Below, one piece after another: positions 47,215 through 57,793 of a DNA stretch of 64,000 nt. Both the position numbers and the translations under genes were made by a program. Source of the DNA: Gymnopilus junonius (lineage: Eukaryota > Basidiomycota > Agaricomycetes > Agaricales > Galerinaceae). The notes beneath the pieces were generated by a model. It searched no databases. It saw only the letters and a list, made by a program, of their open reading frames with translations, and was not told where the DNA came from. The stretch covers positions 248,001 to 312,000 of the forward strand of contig JADNYJ010000005.1 of the NCBI GenBank assembly GCA_015501075.1, in the 5' to 3' direction. Each line of letters opens with the position of its first letter. The first letter of the stretch is position 1.

Positions 47215-48705
47215 CTATTGCCGGATTAAAAACTTTGATTCAGATTCGCCCGAGTTCGGTGTTCCATCCATAGTAACCATAGATGACAATGACGTCGACG
47301 ATGAAATCGATGAAAGGGAGACCTGTTGGGGAAAAGACGAACGGAGTGAACCTGATTCCCTGGGTTTCTCATTCTTCATCCACATCCACGATTCTCTGCT
47401 CATCATGACGTTGACTCGAGTCGGGTTTTGATTGTATAGCCACGTGGCTATAAGGACTACAGCAGAACCCAGGACGAAAGTGATGGTCATCTTGAAATCA
47501 AACAGAGCCACCGATGCCAAGAAGGACATGACGATGCTAAGGCTGGTTGCAAAGCCCTTCAGGATGTTGTCGGAATATTTGATGACCATGGCTGTGACAA
47601 GTCCGCCCAATACCTGGACCAGTACGGTCGCCCATGCCCACGCTCCAAAATTTTCGAACAGTGCGGAAATAAAACTTCCTCCTGCCTGGGAGGTATTGGC
47701 GTGCTGGTTAAACATGACGGGGCCTAGAGCGGGTAGGAGAGAGAAAAGCGATAGTTGGATATTGCGAACCCAAAGATCAGCTTGAGAGTTTTTGAGAACC
47801 ATCTCAAAGTATACGCCAGCGAGTCCCGACGTAAAACAGGCAGCCACGACTGCTATAAAGCCCTTCATGGGGTTCATTGAGGGCGACTCAAGGGAGGCCG
47901 CAGCAGAGCCTTCCGAAGCAGCTTTATCAATGCCAGCTTGAATCTGAACAATTCCGACCCCAATGGCCAGGAAAAGCAGAGAGAGCCATTGACTCGTTGA
48001 CAACTTCTTGCGTAATAAAATGACAGAGAACGCGGCGGTAGTTAATATTTTCATTTGATAAGTGACCTGGAAAGTTGCGGCTTCGAGATTGGAGGCAGCC
48101 ACATATTGTAAATTATTTTGGATGACTATCATAGAGAGTGTTGGTCAAGATTTATCGGACGCAAGCTTCATGCACGCACCATATAAAATAGCTGGTATAG
48201 ATAATTTCCAACAGTCTTGGCTGAATACTTCTCGCGACAATCTCCGTAGGCGTCTTAAAACACGGCCGGTGAAAGGGCGTGGTGGGACATAAGGTGCCTG
48301 CGCGTTTTCGTACGCCACGAGGGAAGAATCGATACGCAAGAAAGCAATGGCAAGGGAGATCGTTCCTTTTAAGATTTCGTTCATTAAAACAGCAGTTGCT
48401 GCGGAATAAGTACGTGAAGGCGGCGTGGAGACTCTGGAGTAGTGCATAACTATGGTAAGGGCTGAATTCTGGACTGCCAGAGTCACAAGTCTACGGAGAA
48501 CACGGTCGAAGGGTCAGTTGAAAAATCTCCCTTGGTTTGCTGGGCGTACTGACGAGAGGTACTTTAGGGGTATACCCCATAATGACGGGAGAGCTGGCGG
48601 GCTAGGATTGCTCGGAAGAGAAAGCTCTACGTCGTCGTCATCACGCTCATGGTCCTTAGCCTTCAAATTAAGGCTGAGCTCTATGGGTAGGTGGACGTTG
48701 GACAT
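47215..48705 (-). CDS. Golgi UDP-sugar transporter, SLC35A type
   Basis: This is a nucleotide-sugar antiporter of the drug/metabolite transporter superfamily, about 455 residues. Family members carry UDP-galactose or UDP-N-acetylglucosamine into the Golgi in exchange for UMP. The start at 48705 opens an acidic cytosolic N terminus (MSNVHLPIELSLNLKAKDHE). After an intron come LVTLAVQNSALTIVMHYSRV and, in the next exon, VIQNNLQYVAASNLEAATFQ then VTYQMKILTTAAFSVILLRK, the SLC35A signature. Several further hydrophobic segments follow (LSLLFLAIGVGIVQI, WATVLVQVLGGLVTAMVIKY, FVLGSAVVLIATWLYN). The tail is Ser-rich. Three exons are seen. The precise sugar cannot be told from sequence alone. Confidence 0.88.
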
Positions 48706-48925
48706 GAGATAAATAGGAGGAAGAGAAGGGCGATGATAGTATTTAATTGCAGTCGCCCTTTCGTCCGCAGCCAGCAGCCGTGGCTAGACGGCGCGTCGTC
48801 ACATAGCAAATGATCACGATCCTGGATCATATTTGAATCCGACCAAAAATAAACTGTATTACCTCTTTCAATAGTGTGGGTACATGTTGCAAATATAGTT
48901 TATCTCTACGGGACAGCCCTACTTT

Positions 48926-50887
48926 TCAACGAACCAAGCTTTTTCTGTCGGAAGTTTCGTACAGGCCATACAAGCTGTATGTAGGACTTCTGTAGCTTGC
49001 ATAGGCTTCGGGATTATGTTGCGCAAGAGCCATCTGAGCTAACGATGGAAGAGGCGGTGGTGATGGGACTCGAGGAGGCTTTGAGCTCGTATGTCGATCA
49101 GGTTGGGCCGGTTCACGGGCTTCAGATGCCATGTCCGGCGCTAAACCCGTCAGTGACATTTGGCTCACACCAAAATCCATTGTCATAAAAGTGTCAGCGC
49201 CCGTCCCCCCTTGTTGCATAGGTCTAATGACTGGTACGTCTGGCACGACTTCCATGTTCCGCTTTTTACCGTGTTTGATTTCTGCAACGCTCATAGAATC
49301 ATCTGGATAGAGAGTAGGCTGTGGAGAAGATGCACCGTAGTCTGTCTTGGGTGATGCTAATCCTAGGGCATATGTTAAGGCCTGGGTGTCTCGGAACCTC
49401 TTCGTGCTAGGGTGATGTGCGCTGGGGTACTTGTCTTTAGTGAAGGAACCTCTCTGGGCAACGTTGATTCGCGTGGCCGTGGCGATGGAATAGCTTGCAC
49501 TAGGCAAAGTTGAGATACGAGGATATGCTCCAGCTGCAAAATAGCCAGACCTGACGCGTGCACGTCCTTCAAATGGATTCTCGATCACAGGAGTCTCCAT
49601 TGGTTGTACATATTCCGTTGGACCTGGGGATACCATGTCTGTGTCATACGCTAGGCCAACAAATGAATTGGTCGAATCCCGGTATCGCATTTCTTCACCT
49701 CCCAAATGACGACTTCTTCGATTTGCCGATTTGGACTTTGGACGTTTCGTGACACCGTAGCCCTCTGAAGTAGGCGTGTTTTCGGACCGGTCTCGGAAAA
49801 CAACTGGTTCATGATTTAAGGGGTTGCTTGTCGATGCCACCGCAGACTGTCTCTTGTTGGATGATATGGCTGCGGGAACATTTTGGAAGGCGTGTTGTGT
49901 AGAGATCTGCTCAGTAGTCTGATTTATAGAGGGAGGAGTTTGCGTAGCGAAATGATAGCGCGTTGCATAATGCGGATCCCCTGGATACGCGTGTGTGGCA
50001 TTGTATTCATGTACGGGATCTTCAAGAGCAGATTTCATTTGCGGGTATTGTACCCAAGTCCATATTGGCCCGTTGTTGCCAGCCGTTGATGACAACCTTG
50101 CTTCTCCACCAAACATAGGTGATTCTTTCGCCTCGAAAAAGTCACTATCTGCTTCAACATCGTTTAAGACCGGAAGAGAAGGTGTTGGGCAAGGGAGTCG
50201 TCGGCGACGAGTACACATTTTGATGACAACACAAACGCCCAATAGAAATAAAGCAGAGCCCACGGAGAGTAGTATGACAACAGCAGCTGTGACCTGGTGA
50301 GGCTTGGAATCAGAGCCAGAGGTTAATCCAGAGGGCAGAGATGTTTCTGTGGGTAATGCTGCTCTAGTAAACTCTGTGGATTTAACAAATGATGTCGGTA
50401 CCAGGGAGAGTAAAGGAGGAAGAGCAGAGAAGGATGTGGTCTTAAGAGAAGTTCTTGTAATGGGAATGGGTGAAGTAATTGAAGCAGCACGAGACCCAGA
50501 GCCAGTTTCAGTATGAATTGTACCAAGAAGAGGAGAGCCAGTGCCGACAGGATTTGGGACAGTGACACCTGCGACAGGAGTGGGATTTGGGATTTGAGTA
50601 ATCTCATCATTAAGAGGGCGGATAGTAGATGTTCTCTGTATGGGCGAGACGGCAGGGAATTTCAGAGCAGATTTATTGGATTTAGCATTGTCCTGATTGG
50701 AGACACGAAAAACGGGAGGGAGAATAGACTTTGAATTTGCCTTGATTACCTTTGACTTGGACTGCGCAACACGACGGATTAGGCGAGCTTTTTGTGGGTG
50801 CTTCAATCTGGACCGATTGCGCAGACGATGGTTTCTGTGCTGAAGACTGTATGTTCGTGATCGACGAGCAGCTCGCCCAGAAGACAT
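48926..50887 (-). CDS. Single-pass membrane protein of unknown function
   Basis: This is an open frame of about 653 residues without introns. I do not recognise a family. The first 200 residues are Ser/Thr/Pro-rich, like a glycosylated ectodomain. One clear membrane span follows (VTAAVVILLSVGSALFLLGV, near 50290-50225), then a basic stop-transfer MCTRRRRL, then a long tail with many Ser, Pro and Tyr. This layout is that of fungal wall-sensor-like proteins, but no WSC or cadherin-like domain is visible. The N terminus as read (MSSGRAARRSRTYSLQ) is very basic and lacks a signal peptide. A neighbouring frame starting at 50963 (MNSPIVIVLSL) is hydrophobic, so an upstream exon may supply the real start. 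Confidence 0.7.
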   Translation of the reverse strand: MSSGRAARRSRTYSLQHRNHRLRNRSRLKHPQKARLIRRVAQSKSKVIKANSKSILPPVFRVSNQDNAKSNKSALKFPAVSPIQRTSTIRPLNDEITQIPNPTPVAGVTVPNPVGTGSPLLGTIHTETGSGSRAASITSPIPITRTSLKTTSFSALPPLLSLVPTSFVKSTEFTRAALPTETSLPSGLTSGSDSKPHQVTAAVVILLSVGSALFLLGVCVVIKMCTRRRRLPCPTPSLPVLNDVEADSDFFEAKESPMFGGEARLSSTAGNNGPIWTWVQYPQMKSALEDPVHEYNATHAYPGDPHYATRYHFATQTPPSINQTTEQISTQHAFQNVPAAISSNKRQSAVASTSNPLNHEPVVFRDRSENTPTSEGYGVTKRPKSKSANRRSRHLGGEEMRYRDSTNSFVGLAYDTDMVSPGPTEYVQPMETPVIENPFEGRARVRSGYFAAGAYPRISTLPSASYSIATATRINVAQRGSFTKDKYPSAHHPSTKRFRDTQALTYALGLASPKTDYGASSPQPTLYPDDSMSVAEIKHGKKRNMEVVPDVPVIRPMQQGGTGADTFMTMDFGVSQMSLTGLAPDMASEAREPAQPDRHTSSKPPRVPSPPPLPSLAQMALAQHNPEAYASYRSPTYSLYGLYETSDRKSLVR

Positions 50888-51101
50888 GCTCCCTAGAAAC
50901 AAGCAGGGATACAGATGCGAGCGACCAGCGCAAACTCAAGACAATCACAATAGGCGAGTTCAAGAAGAGAAGTGTATCAAGGACAGGGCCGTTGGACGGA
51001 TGCGACTGGGAATGACTGCACGTGATCGTTCCTTACGCTATTCCAGTGAGAACTTACGCGCCTTATTCCAGAAATAATTTGTTTAGTAGTCTGCTGGGGA
51101 A

Positions 51102-54100
51102 ATGATGGGCGCGTATGACAGGTCTGTGTTTGGGCGCTAAACGGCATGCGGACTGCTTGCTGACACGATTTCCAGTGATCCGGACGAGTCTCAAATGCTG
51201 CAAGAGCTGCTCGAACACGATGGCAGCAAATCTGGTAAATCCCGAAGCTCACTTTTACAAACACAACCCGCCCATCCAAATGAGGTTTCGTCCGATTCTC
51301 TCCCTTCTTCCCGCGCCTCCATCTCCGTACCCCAATACAATCTGCACGGTCTGGCGTTCACCCAGTCTCAACCCCAGCACGGCGACGACGAACAAGTCGA
51401 CGAGGGCTCCCAGAAAGAGAACGTAGCGTCATCAAGGTTGACAGACGACATTGCCCGTTCAAATACTGCTCCAGCCTCTAGATCGGGCTCTCCTCAGCCG
51501 TCATCTTTTTCCACGAACGCGCACTCAAAGGGAAAACAAGCCGAGAGGTTTCCAAACTCCAATCCAGGCTATAACCAGGTGAGCACATCCTGTCTTGACA
51601 TCTCTCATTGTCCATTGACAACCCTAACTAGGTTATAAGCAAGAAGCATTCAACAAAGGTCGCCTTCAAGCCACCTCATGCAAAGACTACTACAAAGCCC
51701 GTGACGCGTTTCAGCCCATATAAACTACCTTCACAGGCTTCGTCGCGTTATATGCCACCCCCACGACCCATATCGCCCTCTTCTCAAGATTCTTTCGCCT
51801 GCGATGCGGACGATACCGAGGAACGATTTCTAGCCAAATCCGAGAAATTTGCTGTCCCTTTATCTGAACTGCGTCAAGGTCCCTCTCCTGTTCGTCGGCC
51901 ACAAACCACCACAGGTGGCACTTCGACTTCCTCTATGTACGCCTATTCAACACCTAGTCGCAAGCAAGACGCACCTTCAAGCCCTCCTACTGGTAGGGTT
52001 CTCGTCGAGGACACTCCATCAGAGAGCTCCCAGTCTCAGGAAGAAGCACAGAATGTTTCTAACCAATGGGTGGAAACTCAACCCAGCGAAGAGTTCGAAC
52101 GCAAAAATCAGCAGAGGCCTCCCGTAATACAATTCGATAAAAACGGGGATGGCAATGGGAGTGACGGCGACAGCGAACCTTCTTCCAGCTACGAGAGAAT
52201 CCTGAGAGGAGAACACGATCCATCCCCACCAGTGCAAATGGTAGCTACCCAGGTCGACGATTCAGAGATGCTAGAAGTCGAAACAGATCCAACATCGGGG
52301 AGCAATAGGCCATCGACGGGGGCTGGACCCTCTACTGGACCCAGATCATTAATTTCTATGGTCGCTCCAGGTAACCGATATCGATACAAAGGCTATATCC
52401 AGGCAGCAGTGTCATCCCATACCCGAGCTCCCAACCAAGCTCCACAAGCTCCCTTCATACCTGCGGTTGGGCAGGAAACCCAACCGTCTACTCAACCTAC
52501 ATTTCCTGTGCAAAGCGTTAAATCACCCGCGAATGCCCCAGCTCCAAGGCATCCAGCAAACAAAGCAGCCCAACGTGTCTCTCGCGATTCTTCACCACTT
52601 CCTATGGACGTGGATGTTATCCCTGATTCAGAGCCACTACGCGAGGAACGCCCTGTAGTTGGCAAGTCACGCACCCCAGCTTCTGCCAAACCCTTCGCAA
52701 CTCCGGTGCCCAACATAGCCCTGACTCATCACGAGAAAGACGATGTTGAAATGTCTCCTGTACCTGAAGAGGAGGAGGAAGAGGAAGAAGTCCCCTTGGC
52801 AGCCGCGGTGCGCAGACCACGCGGCAGACCAAGGAAGCCTGCAGGTGAAGAGCAGAAAAAAGCGAATGAAGCAGGCTCTACAAAGAAAGCTCAAGTGAGT
52901 TTAACAAACTGATCATATTTTTTCCTCTACTTAAAAGTTTACATGTCTTTTATTAAAGGATAAAATGCCAGCTCCGGGAAGGAAGGGGCGTACTACTACA
53001 GAGAAAGGCCATAAAACTACCGCAACCCGTCCGTCGTCGAAGGCTACAGGTGGATCATGGGAAACGGGCGTTGTACCGTCCTCTGTACCTGATCAAGACG
53101 TTCCTACATCCAGAAGTGAACGTCCTGCTCGTGAAACTGATGCTGGCGCCCCGAGTGGTGGGAGGCGGAGATCGACCTCAACGGTGCCGAAATCCGGTCT
53201 TCGTCAGGGCCCCGACGTGGAAGAATGCAACGATGGCAGTCATAACGACAACGAAGATCATGAAGAGATTGCTGACCCAGGGCCGCCCCGTAAACGCAAG
53301 CGTGCTGCGACAAATAAACCACCTGCCGCGAAGAAGGCCACCAAGATTGCTCAGAAGCGTATCAAACAAGAATCAGCTACGCCCGCTGCTGGCACTCGCC
53401 AAGCCAAAAAATTACGATCTGCTGCAACAAATGCTGCTTGTGCACCCAATGCACCAGCGACTCGTGTCCTCGCTCTCTGGAAGCAAGACGGTCATTTTTA
53501 CCCAGGTATCGTCGAATCTCTTGATGGACCCGACCGGTATACCGTCAGGTTCGATGATGGTACCACTGGCGACGTCACTCTTGAGCAGATGCGGCTTTGT
53601 GGTCTGCGCATAGGCGACGATGTTATCTTTGGCTCTCGAAATCGTCCATCAAAAGTAACTTCTGTTGATGATGCGGACGACCCGACCTCCGTTACGGTGG
53701 ATGGCGACGACGGCGAAGAAGAGGTGGAAATTAGCAGCATTCGAATTGCTTCCAAGACTATTACCTATGCTTGGACAGATCGTGTTCTTCAGCGTGAAGA
53801 TGTTATACCGTTAGTGAAACCAACAAGGGTCAACGTGAGTCCCTCGCCGTCCAAGATGTCTGTGGCGAGTCTACACTCTACCCAAGCAAATCGCAAGAAG
53901 TTCCTTGACAAGACAGGTCTTGTGGTCACGCTCAATCCTGTGAACGGAAATCATGACAAGGAAAAAGAGAAGGTTAATGCTGCCATCAAAAACTGTGGCG
54001 GAACCATTGTAGAAGATTTTTCGAACGTCATTCGCATGGAGGGTAAACATATTGGCAACTGCTGGATTCTTAAGAACGATGATGTTCAATGGACTGGAAA

Positions 54101-54819
54101 AACAGACATTGAACGTCTTTTCTTGGTGGCTGATGACTCCAACCAGAAGCCCAAATTCTTGATTGCCCTTGCCTTGGGAATTCCGTGTCTAGGAACGAAT
54201 TGGTTGTTTGAGTCGCTTAAAAATGTGAGCGCTATTCTTTATCTTAGTTTTTTTTTCTGGCCTGATAGCTATTCCAAAGGGTGAAGAGAAGGAATGGCTA
54301 GGATACTTGCTCCCGCAGGGTTACTCCTCAACTCTGTCGGCCCGCCCCTCCCAACAGGTTGATATGGATTGGGGCAACAGTGTCCATCAGCTGAAACAAA
54401 TCATGAAAAATTGTGTCCCCCGCAAAATTTTCGCTGGAATGTCGATTCTTTGCGTTGGCCCCGACCTGGTTCGTCAACCTAAGAATAAAAGGGTACGTCG
54501 ACTTTCTTTTCTGGTACAATTTGTATATGCTTCAACTTCCTTTTAGAGAGCAGGCTCAGAAGATAAAATGGAAGGGTCAAATGTCATCCCTCAAATTATC
54601 TTGGCAATGGGTGCCGACAGGGTAGAAGCTGTGTCAGAAGCCCGACACGCAATGTACGCTCTCTCGGACTACGATTATGTCGTTCTCCGAGAAAGCTATC
54701 AGTACTCTGCAGAATATTCGCAATGCGTCACTGTTGATTGGAACTGGGTCAAAGAAAGCTTGATTGCGTCTCGCGAACTCCCTTTGCCGGTTTGGAACGA
54801 ATATTCCCAAGAAGCCTGA
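51102..54819 (+). CDS. DNA damage checkpoint adaptor, Rad9/Crb2/53BP1 type
   Basis: This protein should sit on modified histones at DNA breaks and relay ATR/Tel1 signals to checkpoint kinases. The start at 51102 splices MMGAYDSDPDESQMLQELL in frame. The N-terminal half (51200-52900) is disordered and rich in SQ/TQ sites (AFTQSQPQ, VETQPSEEF, VATQVDD, GQETQPSTQPT), the phosphorylation cluster expected of Rad9. A Tudor region follows (LALWKQDGHFYPGIVESLDG, YTVRFDDGTTGDVTLEQM, 53470-53620). BRCT 1 spans about 53890-54400 (GLVVTLNPVNGNHDKEKEKV, ALGIPCLGTNWLFESLKN), and BRCT 2 spans about 54420-54815, ending TVDWNWVKESLIASRELPLP. Tudor plus tandem BRCT fits Crb2/Rad9. For the intron near 54230, the acceptor CCAAAG before GGTGAA keeps the frame. 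Confidence 0.88.
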
Positions 54820-55253
54820 TTCTGGTTGGCTTTTTTATTTTTGGCTTGCTCTTTTCTGATGATTCTAAATAATGGTTTATATTACTCGGATATATTAGCC
54901 TCGCGAAAGGCTCTGGGTGGGCAATCTACAGTCGGTGTAATATTTGCGCCCTACGCAATACTATTACTAAACTTACTACATTACTCACACACACTCCTCA
55001 TCTTCCATCCTGTCTTAATAATTTAGTCACTCACTTACTTTCTATCTACTGTTAGTTTTATGCATTGTATATAGCGTTCAAATCTAGGTTAGCAATTATC
55101 TGCACTGTACATTTTGAATCTTACAACCGTATGAAGTGCTAAATATGTCTCGAATGCATTTCCCACGCGCTACTTACACGAACGTCACTGCTGTTGGTGC
55201 ATCCCGTCTACTTCCTCTGATCCATACTTCCTACCCAGCATTATAACCTTCAA
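54820..55253. other. Intergenic, no gene recognised
   Basis: These 434 bp lie between the Rad9/Crb2-like stop and the chromodomain gene start on the same strand. They are AT-rich with only short open frames. They should hold a terminator and a promoter, but no clear element is visible. Confidence 0.5.
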
Positions 55254-57631
55254 ATGAGCGACGACGAGAACGAAGAGTATGAAGTTGGTGAGTATCTTTG
55301 TAGTGATCACCCCTATACTGTGCAAACGAGGCGCTCCTAGAATTCATTCGCGAAGCGCGTGTTGAGTCCACTACGCGGTCGAAGAAGGCAAAACTAGTCT
55401 GGGTAAGCTAGGAGCTGCTTGCATTTGGCTCGTCTTCGGGTGATACTTACAACTTGGGTTTAGAAATATCTCGTCAGAGTAAGTTTCATTGACTTCTTCT
55501 GCGACATATCACTAATCGGCTTGTTCTGCAGTGGAAGAACTATACACCAGCCGATGATACGTGCGCCTACCTTTGAATGGGGGTCTTGAAATTTCTCAAC
55601 TGATCTCGATATTGATAGCTGGGAGCCAATAGAATCTTTCGTTGGGTCTGAACATATCGTCGAAGCATTCTGGAAACGCATTCAAACTGGTAGGGATGTG
55701 GAGGATTTGTCGCAGTTTAAGGCAGGGGAATCGTTCCGCCCCGTTGGACCACCAAGTGCGTCTATCCTACTGTTCAGTTGACTGTTTCTTACATCCCTTT
55801 CAGAGCGACCGAAGGGAAAGTTATCAGCTTCTGCTCTATCGACTAAATTATCCCCAGGGGAAGGACCTTCGAACTCCAAACCTGATAGTGAGACTTCCCA
55901 CAAGCGCCGACGTGAATCGCCTGAAATTATAGAAATAACCGACTGGTCGCCTATACGACCTCGTGGAACTGAACCCAAACAACCCCCAACTGTACCGGAA
56001 GCACAAAATGCGAAGATTATTGACAAGCCAGGAAAGATTTTCAAGAAGTCCAATGAAAAGGTGTTGCCATCCACGTCTTCACACAAAAAAAGGAGAACAC
56101 GGTCACCGTCAATAGAAATCATTCCAGATTCCGACGAGGAAGTCCTTCCTTCTATACAACATCTGTCTCCCCAGATTCTGCCTGTCGATTCCTCGCGAAG
56201 ACAACCACCACGAAGGAATGGAAACAAATTGCCGACGAGCCGAGCAGATGCTAACGCGCTCCCTGAGGAACAGTCCAGCAGCAATGTACCGTTACATCAG
56301 ATTCGTAAAGACAATCCTTTGGTCAAAATGGTGGATTTCGATCCTGGAATGATGGCAAGTGCCATACCCGCAAAGGCATACGCAACAAACCGTTCGAATG
56401 GTGCATCGACATCTAGCCTAGCCCCAAAACGTACAAGACCAGGCCCAGGTCGATCATCAGTCAATCTCTTGAAAAGCTCTCTTCTCACAGCAGAAAAGGG
56501 CATACTGAAGACCGTCAAGGGGAAATATTCCAAGGCGGAAAAAAATCAAGCTGTGTCAGCTCCCATAGATCAAATGGAGGCGAGGACCGAGGAGAATAAC
56601 ACAGTTCCTCAAGCTCCTCCAAGTGCTGAAGAACTATTGGAATTAGCTGGTTTGGATGTTCAAGCTGCTGAATCTCTTCCTGACTTTGAAGAAGGTGAAG
56701 AAATACAAAAGGCTCCGTTGCCTGTTTTGAATTCTACGGAGCAAGGATCGCCACCCAGAGAAGACTTACTGCCTCGCGCAGGAAGGTTCGTCGCTTTGCT
56801 TCTTTTGCTTCTTTGTTTCGTCAGGAACTCAAATATTAATTATTTACAGAGAATTAGTTTCTGGCTTAAACATGTTTGGCGGGAGCGTGACTTCCGGCCC
56901 TTCGGCCGCCCCAAATGCTTCATTTACGAGAAGCACTATATTTGGGCCTTTGTAAGTGGACAAATCTTTAGAGTTTAAACTGCGATCTTATTAATATACT
57001 ACAAAGGACAATGTGGTCCAAAGCAGATTCACAACCAAATCAGTATGTGGTCAATTCTTCGTCTTGACTCTGGCAATGACGAGGATCCATAGATTAGCAT
57101 CATCTCGCCTCTTCTTGAACTTGGACGTATCTGTTTCGATTCGAGTCATTCTCACAGCCTCATTCCCGCCAGACTGCTTCAGTTTTGTAACAGTTACAAA
57201 AGGAACTCCCGGCAAGTTCTACAGCACAGGTGCTGCCTTGACGCTCCTCGGAACTGTCCGCGCTGTAGGTGCTTCGGCTTTTGCCATCGTTGACGAAAAG
57301 GAAGCGACAGACGAAGAAAAGAACCACTTTGAGCATTTTTCGACTCGCCTCGAAAACGGAGATCTCGTGAGTCACAATCTTTTCACGTTTACAAACAACC
57401 TCAACTGACTCTGTGCAGTTTGTGGCTATGGCGGGTGTACAGATTCTAGTCTTCTGCTCTACCAGCAATACGACGTTATCACAAAGGTTGAATGCTCCTC
57501 AAGATCTACTCAATCAGCCTCACAAAATCTTGGTCTCTCGAGTCGACGTTGAGAATTATTCTGGTTATGCTGATGCGACAGCCAATGCTGACGAAAGGCG
57601 ATGGGTCCAGTACGTCTCAGGCAGAATTTAA
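55254..57631 (+). CDS. Chromodomain protein
   Basis: The start at 55254 gives MSDDENEEYEV, and splicing of several very short exons continues EFIREARVESTTRSKKAKLV, then WKYLVRWKNYTPADDTWEPI, a chromodomain with its aromatic cage positions (about residues 10-65). Such domains bind methylated lysine on histones. A long basic, Ser/Pro-rich region follows (55800-56770), including RRRESPEIIEITDWSPIRPR. The C-terminal part (57100-57630) looks folded, with FSFVTVTKGTPGKFYSTGAA, LTLLGTVRAVGASAFAIVD and FVAMAGVQILVFCSTSNTTL. I cannot name this C-terminal domain. Outside the chromodomain it does not match HP1 or Clr4, as no chromoshadow or SET domain is visible. About eight introns are present. It precedes RAD54 by 162 bp on the same strand. 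Confidence 0.82.
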
Positions 57632-57793
57632 TTTGTAAATATTGCATTTCTTTATTCTGGAGAATTTGATCAACTTGTACTTGCACAACTTCAACTCTGA
57701 ACTGGGAAGATTATAATCACGGGCACGTGACTAAATCGCGACGCGTTTAATAACAAATGTTTGTCATCATCATACTCCTTCCTGTCGATCATC

